A stretch of 15,280 nucleotides of DNA from SIBU01 sp964430335 (GCA_964430335.1 CAYSEN010000016.1:1-15280), one strand, 5' to 3'; shown: positions 1 through 6,744, counted from the stretch's first letter. Numbers and translations are program-made. The notes: generated by a model not told the origin, from the sequence alone.

Positions 1-100
1 TTGTTTTTTTATTTGGGATTGAGGATTTGAGGAGTTTCGACAAAATTATGGGCGGAATAGATAGGATTAGGTCACGGATAATTTTTTGCTAAAAATTTCC

Positions 101-132
101 GCGACCCCGCCTCGCGCCGTCGCGCTCCGGCT
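101..132. repeat. G+C-rich intergenic repeat with partial match to the window's right edge
   Basis: This short, very G+C-rich patch stands out in an A+T-rich intergenic region. It contains GCGAC...GTCGC as a 5-bp inverted repeat and the words GCCTCGC (109-115) and GCTCCGGCT (124-132). The same two words in the same order occur at 15221-15227 and 15253-15261, where a 22-nt hairpin lies between them. I see no coding signal. It directly abuts the inverted tRNA-Val fragment at 133-150. It is probably one member of a dispersed palindromic repeat family; two copies are not enough to define the unit. Confidence 0.4.
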
Positions 133-224
133 TTCGAATCCTCTACCGCCTCCCAGATGATACATTATAAAAACAGCCATTAAGGCTGTTTTTATAAATC
201 ACTGTGGGCGGTAGAGGATTCGAA
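133..224. repeat. Inverted copy of the tRNA-Val 3' end flanking the terminator
   Basis: Positions 133-150 read TTCGAATCCTCTACCGCC on the plus strand. This is an exact 18-nt copy of the T-loop, T-stem 3' strand and acceptor 3' strand of tRNA-Val, which lies on the minus strand (207-224). The two arms form a perfect 18-bp inverted repeat whose interior (151-206) holds the tRNA terminator hairpin. A read-through transcript could pair the acceptor 3' strand with the copy instead of with the tRNA 5' strand. Unlike the copies at tRNA-Glu and tRNA-Ser, this one has no hairpin insert. Confidence 0.85.
165..197 (-). terminator. Rho-independent terminator after tRNA-Val
   Basis: A perfect 14-bp stem (165-178 with 184-197) closes a 5-nt loop. 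The arms end in A/T runs, so on the minus strand the 3' arm gives GGCTGTTTTTATAA, with the U tract inside the stem. It lies 8 nt past the tRNA 3' end and could work in both directions. Confidence 0.8.
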
Positions 225-277
225 CCTCTGACCCCATCGACGTCAACGATGTGCTCTACCAACTGAGCTAACCGCCC
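205..277 (-). tRNA. tRNA-Val (anticodon GAC)
   Basis: The cloverleaf can be read in full on the minus strand: acceptor GGGCGGT/ACCGCCC, TA, D-arm GCTC...GAGC, anticodon stem CATCG/CGATG around loop TTGACGT, variable loop GGGTC, T-arm AGAGG-TTCGAAT-CCTCT and discriminator A. The anticodon is GAC, read as valine. The genome then continues ACAG, so CCA is not encoded and must be added by a CCA-adding enzyme. Its cognate synthetase, valS, is also in this window. The downstream sequence holds a terminator and an inverted copy of the tRNA 3' end. Confidence 0.95.
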
Positions 278-365
278 AAAATATAATCATTTTCCTAATT
301 CTGCCTACATAGGAGGCTCATACAGCCATCCTAATTTACCGCATTAATTTACCTTAATTTTCAAA

Positions 366-797
366 CTATATCAAATCGATAATGCTCTGGAAAAATTCCC
401 TATCCTTTGGATGAGTTAGGTAGTCACAGACCTTTTCCTTCTCAATCCATTTTGCCTCAGGGTTATGAGCGTCGACGGGAGTGAGCTTTTTCTTATCTGC
501 TTTGATCAAAAAGATATGTAAGGTTTTTAGTTCAGTCCTGTCCTCGGTTCCGTCTGGTGCATTTCGATATCTACTATAGACGCCGAGCTCTCGAATAACA
601 CTCATTTTCTTAATACCTGTTTCCTCGTAGACTTCTCTTTGCGCCGCCTCCACAGGACTCTCGCCAGGGTCGATTTTTCCCTTTGGCAATGACCAAGAAA
701 CTCCGCGGTTGCTTACAATCGCCACAAGGCCTTCTTTATTGACCACCACTCCCCCAGCAGCCTGAACTTCGTTTGTGACGACAGTGTTTCCTTTCAT
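366..797 (-). CDS. NUDIX hydrolase
   Basis: A single-domain NUDIX hydrolase of about 143 residues, the usual size for the family. Such enzymes cleave nucleoside diphosphates linked to another group, using Mg2+ held by the Nudix box. The box is complete: G, five residues, E, seven residues, then REVYEETGI (about residues 40-62). The motif SLPKGKIDPGES before it resembles diadenosine-polyphosphate hydrolases and MutT-like proteins, but the substrate cannot be read from sequence. The ORF could begin at a GTG at 803. I prefer the ATG at 797 because a -10 box TAGAAT (804-809) lies exactly 6 nt upstream, so the mRNA would begin at this ATG. There is no Shine-Dalgarno sequence. The stop is TAG. It is divergent from the membrane protein gene at 882 and is followed by tRNA-Val on the same strand. 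Confidence 0.9.
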   Translation of the reverse strand: MKGNTVVTNEVQAAGGVVVNKEGLVAIVSNRGVSWSLPKGKIDPGESPVEAAQREVYEETGIKKMSVIRELGVYSRYRNAPDGTEDRTELKTLHIFLIKADKKKLTPVDAHNPEAKWIEKEKVCDYLTHPKDREFFQSIIDLI

Positions 798-803
798 ACG
801 CAC

Positions 804-831
804 ATTCTAAACATTTAATGAATTTGTGCAA
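804..831 (-). promoter_or_regulatory. Promoter of the NUDIX gene (leaderless)
   Basis: On the minus strand: -35 TTGCAC (826-831), 16-nt spacer, -10 TAGAAT (804-809). The expected start point is the A of the ATG at 797. Confidence 0.6.
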
Positions 832-846
832 TTCATTCTAGGCATC

Positions 847-875
847 TTTTAGACACATATGAATCGTGTTATATT
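847..875 (+). promoter_or_regulatory. Promoter of the two-helix membrane protein gene (leaderless)
   Basis: The -10 box TATATT (870-875) lies exactly 6 nt before the ATG at 882. A weak -35 (TTTTAG, 847-852) is spaced 17 nt away. It is back-to-back with the NUDIX promoter. Confidence 0.5.
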
Positions 876-881
876 ATTGAA

Positions 882-1502
882 ATGCAACCAGAAATAAAAC
901 AACATCTTGACCCAGATGAGACAGTCATATTTTCGGTGTACTCCAAAAGATTAATAACCAAAGGTACTGCCCTATTGGGCCTGTTTTTCTCGTTACTTTG
1001 GCTGGGCGTTACTTTTACTGCTGGGTATGGAATCGTAATTGGTCCTATCATAACAGCATTATCTGGAGGAACCTCGACAATACTCAAGAATGGCGCATCT
1101 CTTACCCTAGGATTGAATAATTTGTCTGAACTTGTGTTCCCCGGTGCAATTATTGGTTTGTTTTGTTTTATTGGTCTGAGTGCTCTCGGTGCCACCACTT
1201 ATTCTTTTTTTAGTTCTGGAGGATGGTTTGTCGGCACAAACAAAAGATTTTTACATCTAAGAAAAAATACATTCAGATCAATAAATTGGAATGAATTTTC
1301 TGGTAGCCTTACAGCAAGCGGTGATGCAAACAAAGGCGATTTAGTACTGGAACTAAAGAATGATTCGGTAGTCTACACCAAAGGTGTTATGAGACCATAC
1401 AACTCTACTAAAGAATCAATCACAATCGTTGGTGTACCAAACGTCCCAGAAATTGAGCGCCTCTGTCGCGCAAAAATCGAGGAGTTTAAGGTGAGGGGGT
1501 AG
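882..1502 (+). CDS. Two-helix membrane protein, possibly with a PH-like domain
   Basis: A 206-residue protein I cannot assign to a named family. A short polar N-terminus (1-27) is followed by a long hydrophobic segment (about 28-60), a Ser/Thr/Gly/Asn linker, and a second hydrophobic segment (about 84-110). The C-terminal part (about 112-206) is soluble. It starts GGWFVGTNKRFLHLRKNTFRSINW and then shows alternating strands, which resembles the small bacterial PH domains often found after paired membrane helices. That is a fold-level impression only. The start is supported by a -10 box 6 nt upstream, giving a leaderless mRNA; the stop is TAG. The nearest plus-strand terminator is at 1712-1741, about 210 nt past the stop. 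Confidence 0.75.
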   Translation: MQPEIKQHLDPDETVIFSVYSKRLITKGTALLGLFFSLLWLGVTFTAGYGIVIGPIITALSGGTSTILKNGASLTLGLNNLSELVFPGAIIGLFCFIGLSALGATTYSFFSSGGWFVGTNKRFLHLRKNTFRSINWNEFSGSLTASGDANKGDLVLELKNDSVVYTKGVMRPYNSTKESITIVGVPNVPEIERLCRAKIEEFKVRG

Positions 1503-1662
1503 GTGTACAGAAAACAAAGACAAGACTGCCTAAATGTTTATTAAATATGTGTAATTGATGAATTCTGTTTAACTAAAATGGAAATGATGTCACGAAATTT
1601 GAGCAGAAAATGTGGCTCGGTTTAGAAAATTTAGAATAGTAAAAATGCTCAAAAAGTTAACA

Positions 1663-2547
1663 TTATAAGTTGACGGTCGACTCAATTTTTGCTATATTGC
1701 TTGTATCGGGTCCCGCAGAGAAATCTGCGGGTTCTTTTTTTATTATATTGCTTATTAGGTGCTCAATAGGACGACATACAAAACCCCTCTCGTATTCTTT
1801 TCTACCTGTATCAAGTATCCGCACTAAATTGAAATTTTGATAATCAATTTCTCCAAAACTGCCTTGCGGATATATTACGAAAACTTTTTTATTTTTTTCC
1901 TTAACCAGGCATTCTACAGTTGAGGCAAAATCTCCATCTCCAGAGAACAAGATCAGGTTTTCAAACTTACTAATATTTAAGATGATATCCTTTGCTATTT
2001 CAGCGTCAAAATCACACTTAGGTTTTGTTATTGGTTTATTTATTTCAGCTTTGAATTGATTTATATTTACATTCAGCTTATCTAAGTCTGTATCCATTTC
2101 TCCGATCCATTCAAAAAAATCTGAATAAACATCCCCAGTACTTCCCGTCCCCTTATGTTTTTTCTCGAGCTCTTGTTTGAAAGTATAAATTTTATTTGCG
2201 ATCTCAGAGTTTTTGTCAGAGATACTCTTTAAAAGCTCTTCAAGTAGGTCCATTATTTTCTTTAGATGTCCCTCTTTGCGTATATCTATTTTTATGTATT
2301 TGGACCTCTTGGTTATAACCTCATACCCAATACTACGTGCATCTTCTATGGTCTTTTTTGACCAATCTTTACCCTCAATTGTACCTTGATAAAATCTCAC
2401 TTGATATACATCCTTATATCCTTTCAAGTAATCGAAAAATAACCGAAGATCAACATTTTTATATTTGTTATACAAATTGAACCAATCAATAATAACCAAT
2501 GTTGGCCTATTGTATAAATAAAATGAAAATTCTTTCCTCTCTTTCAT
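1663..2547 (-). CDS. NYN-domain (LabA/DUF88-like) putative ribonuclease
   Basis: A 294-residue protein with the split NYN/PIN-like nuclease motifs. The N-terminal strand LVIIDWFNLY carries D21 and N24. Later come KCDFDAEIAKDI (D179, D181) and LILFSGDGDF (D204, D206), then VFVIYPQ and a final strand LVRILD. Known NYN proteins are metal-dependent RNases of the PIN superfamily; which RNA this one cuts is unknown. Residues about 91-175 form a charged helical insertion that makes it longer than a minimal NYN domain. It is the last gene of a five-gene operon and starts 4 nt after the WYL-like gene, with ATAT before ATG and no Shine-Dalgarno sequence. Its last 25 or so codons run backwards across a plus-strand promoter and terminator (1670-1741), so the C-terminal tail may be a late extension. 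Confidence 0.85.
   Translation of the reverse strand: MKERKEFSFYLYNRPTLVIIDWFNLYNKYKNVDLRLFFDYLKGYKDVYQVRFYQGTIEGKDWSKKTIEDARSIGYEVITKRSKYIKIDIRKEGHLKKIMDLLEELLKSISDKNSEIANKIYTFKQELEKKHKGTGSTGDVYSDFFEWIGEMDTDLDKLNVNINQFKAEINKPITKPKCDFDAEIAKDIILNISKFENLILFSGDGDFASTVECLVKEKNKKVFVIYPQGSFGEIDYQNFNLVRILDTGRKEYERGFVCRPIEHLISNIIKKEPADFSAGPDTSNIAKIESTVNL
1670..1698 (+). promoter_or_regulatory. Strong-looking plus-strand promoter inside the 3' end of the NYN gene
   Basis: TTGACG (1670-1675), a 17-nt spacer and TATATT (1693-1698) make one of the best consensus matches in the window. No gene follows. A terminator hairpin begins within about 7 nt of the expected start point. Confidence 0.5.
1705..1741 (+). 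ncRNA. Candidate tiny RNA antisense to the NYN gene's 3' end
   Basis: Start point predicted from the promoter at 1670-1698; end set by the U tract. The product would be about 36 nt and nearly all hairpin: 8-bp stem CCCGCAGA/TCTGCGGG with a GAAA tetraloop, then TTCTTTTTTT. It would be fully complementary to the coding 3' end of the NYN mRNA. It could instead be an inert promoter-terminator pair, or the terminator alone could serve the plus-strand gene at 882-1502. Confidence 0.3.
1712..1741 (+). terminator. Rho-independent terminator with GAAA tetraloop
   Basis: A perfect 8-bp stem (1712-1719 with 1724-1731), GAAA loop and TTCTTTTTTT. It lies inside the minus-strand NYN reading frame, so it is a real signal on the opposite strand of a gene. 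Confidence 0.8.
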
Positions 2548-2551
2548 ATAT

Positions 2552-2827
2552 TTAAAACTCTACAGCCCAACCGTTTCGCGGTGTAAATTTATTAGCAGTA
2601 ATTTCAACCTTTAATATTCTATCTGTAGTAAATCTTCTTATACCGTCTTTAGCAATATCAAAGGCAAAGAAGGCTTCTTTGTCTGTACCTACGTCCCTCA
2701 TGCTATATGGTTCCACAAGCCTACTACCTTCGTTCGAACCATCTTTTTCCTGGTATTCGATAGACAAGACAAAAAGACCTTTAGCACCTTCAGATATTGT
2801 ATTTATAATTTCTTGTTTATTCATCAT
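2552..2827 (-). CDS. Stand-alone WYL-like domain protein
   Basis: A small protein of about 90 residues. The order of strands and residues fits a WYL domain: FVLSIEYQEKDG, then RLVEPYSMRDV, AFFAFDIAKDG and FTTDRILKVEIT, matching the usual pattern of an R..EPY strand and a late F..DRI strand. WYL domains sense nucleic acids or other ligands and often sit on regulators of phage-defence loci. Here there is no helix-turn-helix, so any control would need a partner. The frame stays open to an ATG at 2848, but that lies inside the DUF2130 gene. The tandem ATGATG at 2827/2824 overlaps the DUF2130 stop (ATGATGAATAA), suggesting translational coupling, and I prefer it. The assignment rests on a short sequence and is moderate. 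Confidence 0.7.
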   Translation of the reverse strand: MMNKQEIINTISEGAKGLFVLSIEYQEKDGSNEGSRLVEPYSMRDVGTDKEAFFAFDIAKDGIRRFTTDRILKVEITANKFTPRNGWAVEF

Positions 2828-4019
2828 CTTTAGGAGTGGGTAATTCAAGTGACTCTATTTTTTGCAAGTGGACAACGCCACTCAGGTCTCCGTAGATACC
2901 TACGGTATTTTGAATAACTCTATCAATTTGTTTTTCTTTCTCGGCCCAGGTCTTTGTAAAATAGAGCTTTTCCTTATCTAACGAGGTCTTCATGCTTGAA
3001 AAAGTTTCTACAATAACCTCAATTCTTTGCTTAAATTCTGTACCAGTAAGGTACGCATAGAGAATTTCAACCTTCTCATTCTTTCCAACTGACATTAGTT
3101 TCTCTCTCGAAACAGACTCCAAAGAATGCCTCAAAAGAGTAGCAATTGATAAGGCAAGCTTAATATCACAAATCCAGACACCGTCCTTTTGCGTAATACC
3201 AGTGATTCCTTGGGGCATAGCAGAAGTAACGATGACCGCAAGATCAGCTTTTACCAATCTTTGATCATCTTTAAGTTTCTTTACCCATCCCTCGGTCCAG
3301 GCTTTAGTTTTCTTTGATTCCCATATTATTTTTCCACACTCGACACCAGTTTTGGTTTTAACGGTCTGTATTACATCTGCACCATTAATCCCTTTTCCAA
3401 CAGGTGAGATGTCATCATGTATAAATTCTGCAGTAAGAAGCTCTTCCAATGCTAGTTCTTGGACCTCTCCCTGAGTTTGCTGTGATCCTTGCTCTAACTT
3501 TCGAGCAAGTGCATCTTTGGCTTTTGTCGCATCTGAAAGTTTCTTGTTAAGCTGATCTATTTCTGATTGTTTTGCATCTGTAGCTTTTTTTGAGGCTTCT
3601 TCTTCGATTTGTTTTCTTTCTTCTGCTAACTGACGAGTTTTCTCCAATTCAAAAGCCTCTTTTTCATCTTTTAGTTTTTGTTGTTGTTTTATCAAAGAAA
3701 CCTCATTCTGACGGGCCTCTTTAAGCTTTGCTTCTTTATCAGCAAGTTGTTCTTCTAGAAGCTTACTCCTCTCAATTGAGGCATTTTTTTCAGCTTCAGC
3801 ATCTTTCAATATCTTAGCCTTAAGGCTCTTTTCTAGATCTACCTTATCTTGTTCGAGTTTCCTTAAGGACTCCTTCTCAATACTTGATCTTAGGGTTTTC
3901 TCTTTCTCTTCAAAGTCCTTTTTAAACTTGTTTTCAATTTGGTGTGTCAAAACATCGTCAATCGATATTGATTCACCACATTTAGGACACGTTATGTTTT
4001 TTGTTACAACTGGTTCCAT
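2817..4019 (-). CDS. DUF2130 protein: zinc-ribbon stub, long coiled coil and PD-(D/E)XK-like domain
   Basis: A 400-residue protein with the DUF2130 layout. Residues 8-15 hold a CPKC half zinc-ribbon. Residues about 30-180 are a highly charged coiled coil rich in E, K and Q. Residues about 185-330 form a restriction-endonuclease-like domain: GADVIQ (D215), then KIIWESKKTKAW giving E234-x-K236, then LAVIVTS. This D...ExK pattern fits a PD-(D/E)XK nuclease core, though activity of DUF2130 proteins has not, as far as I know, been established. It is third in the operon, 9 nt after the DUF262-HNH gene, and its end overlaps the WYL-like gene start. The start context is ATATATGG with no Shine-Dalgarno sequence. 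DUF2130 genes often occur alone, so its place next to a methyltransferase and an HNH nuclease is informative. Confidence 0.85.
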   Translation of the reverse strand: MEPVVTKNITCPKCGESISIDDVLTHQIENKFKKDFEEKEKTLRSSIEKESLRKLEQDKVDLEKSLKAKILKDAEAEKNASIERSKLLEEQLADKEAKLKEARQNEVSLIKQQQKLKDEKEAFELEKTRQLAEERKQIEEEASKKATDAKQSEIDQLNKKLSDATKAKDALARKLEQGSQQTQGEVQELALEELLTAEFIHDDISPVGKGINGADVIQTVKTKTGVECGKIIWESKKTKAWTEGWVKKLKDDQRLVKADLAVIVTSAMPQGITGITQKDGVWICDIKLALSIATLLRHSLESVSREKLMSVGKNEKVEILYAYLTGTEFKQRIEVIVETFSSMKTSLDKEKLYFTKTWAEKEKQIDRVIQNTVGIYGDLSGVVHLQKIESLELPTPKDDE

Positions 4020-4028
4020 ATATTTTTA

Positions 4029-5192
4029 TTATCGATTTCCTTTGGCTCGATTATGGGTCTTACACAACATTTCACAGTTTTTAATATCGGTTTTTCCGCC
4101 CTTACTCCAAGCCGAAACGTGATCAGCATCCATGTCCGTTAGAGCCCAGATCTTCTCCTTGTTTACATCATGACCAATCGCACAATGAGAACAGTTAGAA
4201 ACGCCTTTCTTTTTTGCGACAGCAGTTTGAGTTTCATACACTGAACGCTTTGTTGAGTCTTCAAATAATCGTACTTCAAGTAGCTTTGTTTCGGTTTCTC
4301 CGCCCAAGACATACTCGAAAATACCCTTGCGACTTTTTACAAAGCCGTCGGCATAAAGTTTCTTGACCGTAGCGGATACTTTAGCGGGATTATATTTTTT
4401 CTTGTGATAAGTCTCGTAAAGTCTGTTCCACTCTAGACCTTTCATTTCACTTTCAACCTCAGTAAATGTCGCTGATACCCAATCAATGACGGTATTAAAA
4501 TGCTTCTTTAGTTCAGAGATATTTTTGTCATTTCGATGCTTGCTCATGTAGGCATCGATATCGCCGCTAGAAACCCAGTCCAGAGCTCTTTCTAGGTATG
4601 CCTGGCGCTTGATGTCGCCAGCAACATAGGCACTCCATTTCCGAACATTAGTATTTTGACTATTACTAAATTCCTCGCGGGCACGAGTGACAAATGGTCC
4701 AGAATATACCGCATTAAGAATTTCTTGTTCGGTTAACGGAACCCCAGCGATATTGATAGTCTTAAACCAGTCTTTGATCTCTGGCTCATCACCCTCACAT
4801 ACATATATCAACAACTTGGTGTTCATTATTTGTTCGCACTGACTGTTAGCCATACCACTGTAGTATTGTTCATGACCATTTTTGTCTTTGACGGCAAATT
4901 TACCTGTTATAAAGCGCCCAATACTAGTGATGCGTTGTTGTCCATCGAGCACTTCAAATTTGTCCTCGCCGACTTGGTTAAAATAAATTAAACCTAGTGG
5001 ATAACCTTTCAAGATTGAATCAATTACTGCAACATCTCTTTTGCCGTCAGCATAAATATAATTACGTTGATATTCTGGCTGGATAGTTAATTTTCCGGAC
5101 AAACCAAACAAACCCTTACCTTCGAGTTCGTTGTAAACAAAACCGTCGCATATTTCTTTTATAGTAGTATCTTTTTTTAGGATTGTTTTCAT
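4029..5192 (-). CDS. DUF262-HNH endonuclease (candidate restriction effector)
   Basis: A 387-residue two-part protein. The N-terminal DUF262 domain shows QPEYQRNYIY at about 38-47 and the DGQQR motif at 83-87. In the characterised relatives GmrSD, BrxU and SspE this ParB-like domain binds and hydrolyses nucleotide and helps sense DNA modification. The C-terminal 60 residues are a zinc-type HNH nuclease: CSHC (334, 337), DADH (355-358), then NCEMLCKTHN with C373, C377, H380 and N381. The HNH is not the DUF1524 type seen in GmrSD and SspE. It starts 1 nt after the methyltransferase stop (TAATATG), so the two are surely co-transcribed. I infer that the pair acts as restriction and modification; whether cleavage is blocked or triggered by methylation cannot be told from sequence. 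Confidence 0.88.
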   Translation of the reverse strand: MKTILKKDTTIKEICDGFVYNELEGKGLFGLSGKLTIQPEYQRNYIYADGKRDVAVIDSILKGYPLGLIYFNQVGEDKFEVLDGQQRITSIGRFITGKFAVKDKNGHEQYYSGMANSQCEQIMNTKLLIYVCEGDEPEIKDWFKTINIAGVPLTEQEILNAVYSGPFVTRAREEFSNSQNTNVRKWSAYVAGDIKRQAYLERALDWVSSGDIDAYMSKHRNDKNISELKKHFNTVIDWVSATFTEVESEMKGLEWNRLYETYHKKKYNPAKVSATVKKLYADGFVKSRKGIFEYVLGGETETKLLEVRLFEDSTKRSVYETQTAVAKKKGVSNCSHCAIGHDVNKEKIWALTDMDADHVSAWSKGGKTDIKNCEMLCKTHNRAKGNR

Positions 5193-5193
5193 A

Positions 5194-6381
5194 TTATATA
5201 TTTTTATGTTTAATCAGAACCCTTTGAAAAACTTTTTCTCTTAATCCATTACGAACAATAACCCCACTTGCATTTAAATCATAGACTCCTTTTTTTCCAA
5301 ACTTATCCATATATGCCTGCTTACACTCTTCTGATGTGTAAAATTTAGTTTTCAAATTGTAAAGATCTTCGTTTTCACACATTCCTACAATCTTGAATTG
5401 TTCAGGAGAATACTTATGGAGAAATGATATTGGTACACCCATTACTCCATCATAATCTTTGGGTATAACCTTATATGTTGGGATTTCAATAGCATTATAG
5501 TTTTCATAAACTTCATATTTATCCTTACCTTGAAATTCTTTCGTAAATTTAAGATTATCGGCAATACTCATTAAAGATAGTTTAGAATGACGACGCCCAT
5601 GGTCAAGATTCGTAAACCATACAACACTATTTACAAAAAGCATCTTTTTACCATTTTCAACTTTTGATCCAGCCGCATTTTCATTAACTGGATAATCATC
5701 TGGCACAACAAACCATCGATTGCTTCCATTCATTGTTAGACCCAACCACACCTTGTTTTCTTTGATTAGCGGGAAAATTTCTTTATATGTGATAGCATTT
5801 TGATTTCCGATAATAAGAAAATTCTTTTTATATTCCATTAATTGTGCAACATAAGGTCGAAATAAACTAAATGGAGGATTGGTGACCACAATGTCTGATT
5901 GCTTTAGCAACTCAACACATTCGTCACTTCTAAAATCGCCATCACCATCAAGAGGGGTCCATTCATTATTTTTATTTGCCCGAAGTTGCTTCGCAATATC
6001 TTCCAGTGTAAAAGAACCATCACCGTCTACGTCACCAACATCATTAATAATAAATTTATTAGCGACAATTTTCGGTCGTCCTTTGACTGGTTTAAGTGTA
6101 ACATCATCGCCGAATAGTGTTATTTGCGTGTTCGCGACCGGAGAAGGTTTATAACTAGTCGAAATGAGTCTTTTTAATCCTAGACGCTTAAAGTTCAACA
6201 CAAAATAACGGAAGAAATTACTTTCGAACGGGTCATCGCAATTACTGTAAACAACCTTGCCCTTAAAAGTATTTGGATCATATTCAAGATATGCTTCCAC
6301 CTCTTTTTGAATATCTGAAAATTGAGTATAGAACTCGTCATTTTTTGCTCTCTTCGCATTTGTAAGGTTTTTGTTTGCCAT
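5194..6381 (-). CDS. EcoRI-family adenine-specific DNA methyltransferase
   Basis: A 395-residue protein with the marks of the EcoRI methylase family: an N-terminal KNDEFYTQ (14-20), the segment VVYSNCDDPFESNFFRYF (43-60), and the catalytic motif NPPFSLFRPY starting at residue 168. NPPF is the form of motif IV used by N6-adenine methyltransferases. The enzyme would transfer a methyl group from S-adenosylmethionine to adenine in a specific DNA site; the site is unknown and need not be GAATTC. The protein appears complete. It is the first gene of the operon, with a promoter at 6413-6441 and a leader of about 25 nt, and it directly precedes the DUF262-HNH gene. The operon has no EcoRI-like endonuclease, so the nuclease role likely falls to the downstream genes. 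Confidence 0.9.
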   Translation of the reverse strand: MANKNLTNAKRAKNDEFYTQFSDIQKEVEAYLEYDPNTFKGKVVYSNCDDPFESNFFRYFVLNFKRLGLKRLISTSYKPSPVANTQITLFGDDVTLKPVKGRPKIVANKFIINDVGDVDGDGSFTLEDIAKQLRANKNNEWTPLDGDGDFRSDECVELLKQSDIVVTNPPFSLFRPYVAQLMEYKKNFLIIGNQNAITYKEIFPLIKENKVWLGLTMNGSNRWFVVPDDYPVNENAAGSKVENGKKMLFVNSVVWFTNLDHGRRHSKLSLMSIADNLKFTKEFQGKDKYEVYENYNAIEIPTYKVIPKDYDGVMGVPISFLHKYSPEQFKIVGMCENEDLYNLKTKFYTSEECKQAYMDKFGKKGVYDLNASGVIVRNGLREKVFQRVLIKHKNI

Positions 6382-6398
6382 TCGAAATCAGTTAGGCT

Positions 6399-6408
6399 AT
6401 AAGCTTAT
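6399..6408. promoter_or_regulatory. Palindrome at the operon transcription start (possible operator)
   Basis: ATAAGCTTAT is a perfect 10-bp palindrome lying at the start point predicted from the promoter of the methyltransferase operon. A regulator bound here would block initiation. It is short enough to occur by chance. Confidence 0.25.
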
Positions 6409-6412
6409 TAGA

Positions 6413-6441
6413 AGTATAGATACAATTGTTTTTTAACACAA
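6413..6441 (-). promoter_or_regulatory. Promoter of the methyltransferase-nuclease operon
   Basis: On the minus strand: TTGTGT (6436-6441), 17-nt spacer, TATACT (6413-6418). Transcription would start near 6406, leaving a leader of about 25 nt before the ATG at 6381. This is unlike the leaderless promoters elsewhere in the window. Confidence 0.55.
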
Positions 6442-6465
6442 GATATCAAAAGAATGGTAGAAGAA

Positions 6466-6635
6466 CCTCGATACCCGGATTGGATAGTCTACCGGGAAAT
6501 CTCTCCTTACAGGAGCAGTACCCCGATTGGCTCGCTATGAAGCTCGGCTCAATCGGGCTTCGATTCCCAGACGCAGGTCGTTTAGACCTGCTTAGGGTCA
6601 CAGCTTATCGCTGCGCTCCTGAAGCTGTGACCCTA
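6466..6635. repeat. Palindromic mosaic of tRNA-Glu 3'-end copies
   Basis: This stretch downstream of tRNA-Glu has no gene; the open frame across it is an artefact. The acceptor 3' strand plus trailer (6622-6635) is matched by a perfect 14-bp inverted copy, TAGGGTCACAGCTT, at 6593-6606. A T-arm copy (about 6553-6570, CTTCGATTCCC) precedes it on the same strand, and a 22-nt hairpin (6571-6592; 7-bp stem GCAGGTC/GACCTGC, 5-nt loop) separates the two parts. Farther out are an 8-bp inverted repeat, CCCGATTG (6522-6529) with CAATCGGG (6550-6557), and shuffled direct fragments: TCGATACCCGGATT at 6468-6481 and CTACCGGGAAATC at 6489-6501. Confidence 0.85.
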
Positions 6636-6699
6636 CCGGGAATCGAACCCGGATTTTAGGCTTGAAAAGCCCACGTCCTAACCGTTAGACGATAGGGCC
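6628..6699 (-). tRNA. tRNA-Glu (anticodon TTC)
   Basis: On the minus strand: acceptor GGCCCTA/TAGGGTC (one G-U pair), D-arm GTC...GAC, anticodon stem TGGGC/GCCTA around TTTTCAA, T-arm CCGGG-TTCGATT-CCCGG and discriminator A. Anticodon TTC is glutamate. CCA is not encoded (ACAGC follows). Its 3' end faces the methyltransferase operon, the orientation expected if that operon arrived by integration at the tRNA. No clean full-length direct copy of the 3' end was seen on the far side of the operon. Confidence 0.95.
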
Positions 6700-6744
6700 A
6701 AATGACTATTTCATTGCTGAAACTGTCGAATTTGGAACAAGAAT

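Noticed and set aside
1705..1741. T-box or other riboswitch end at the GGGTCCCGCAG hairpin
   Set aside because: The sequence is slightly like a T-box terminator region, but there is no leader upstream, no alternative antiterminator and no gene downstream on that strand.
1663..6628. Whole operon as an integrated element with att sites in tRNA-Glu
   Set aside because: The orientation fits, but I found no integrase gene and no clean direct copy of the tRNA-Glu 3' end beyond 1663. Only shuffled fragments near the tRNA are seen.
6426..6659. Open reading frame of 77 codons upstream of tRNA-Glu
   Set aside because: It is read through palindromic tRNA-Glu copies and ends inside the tRNA gene itself. 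Its sequence is that of a translated repeat, with no start signal.
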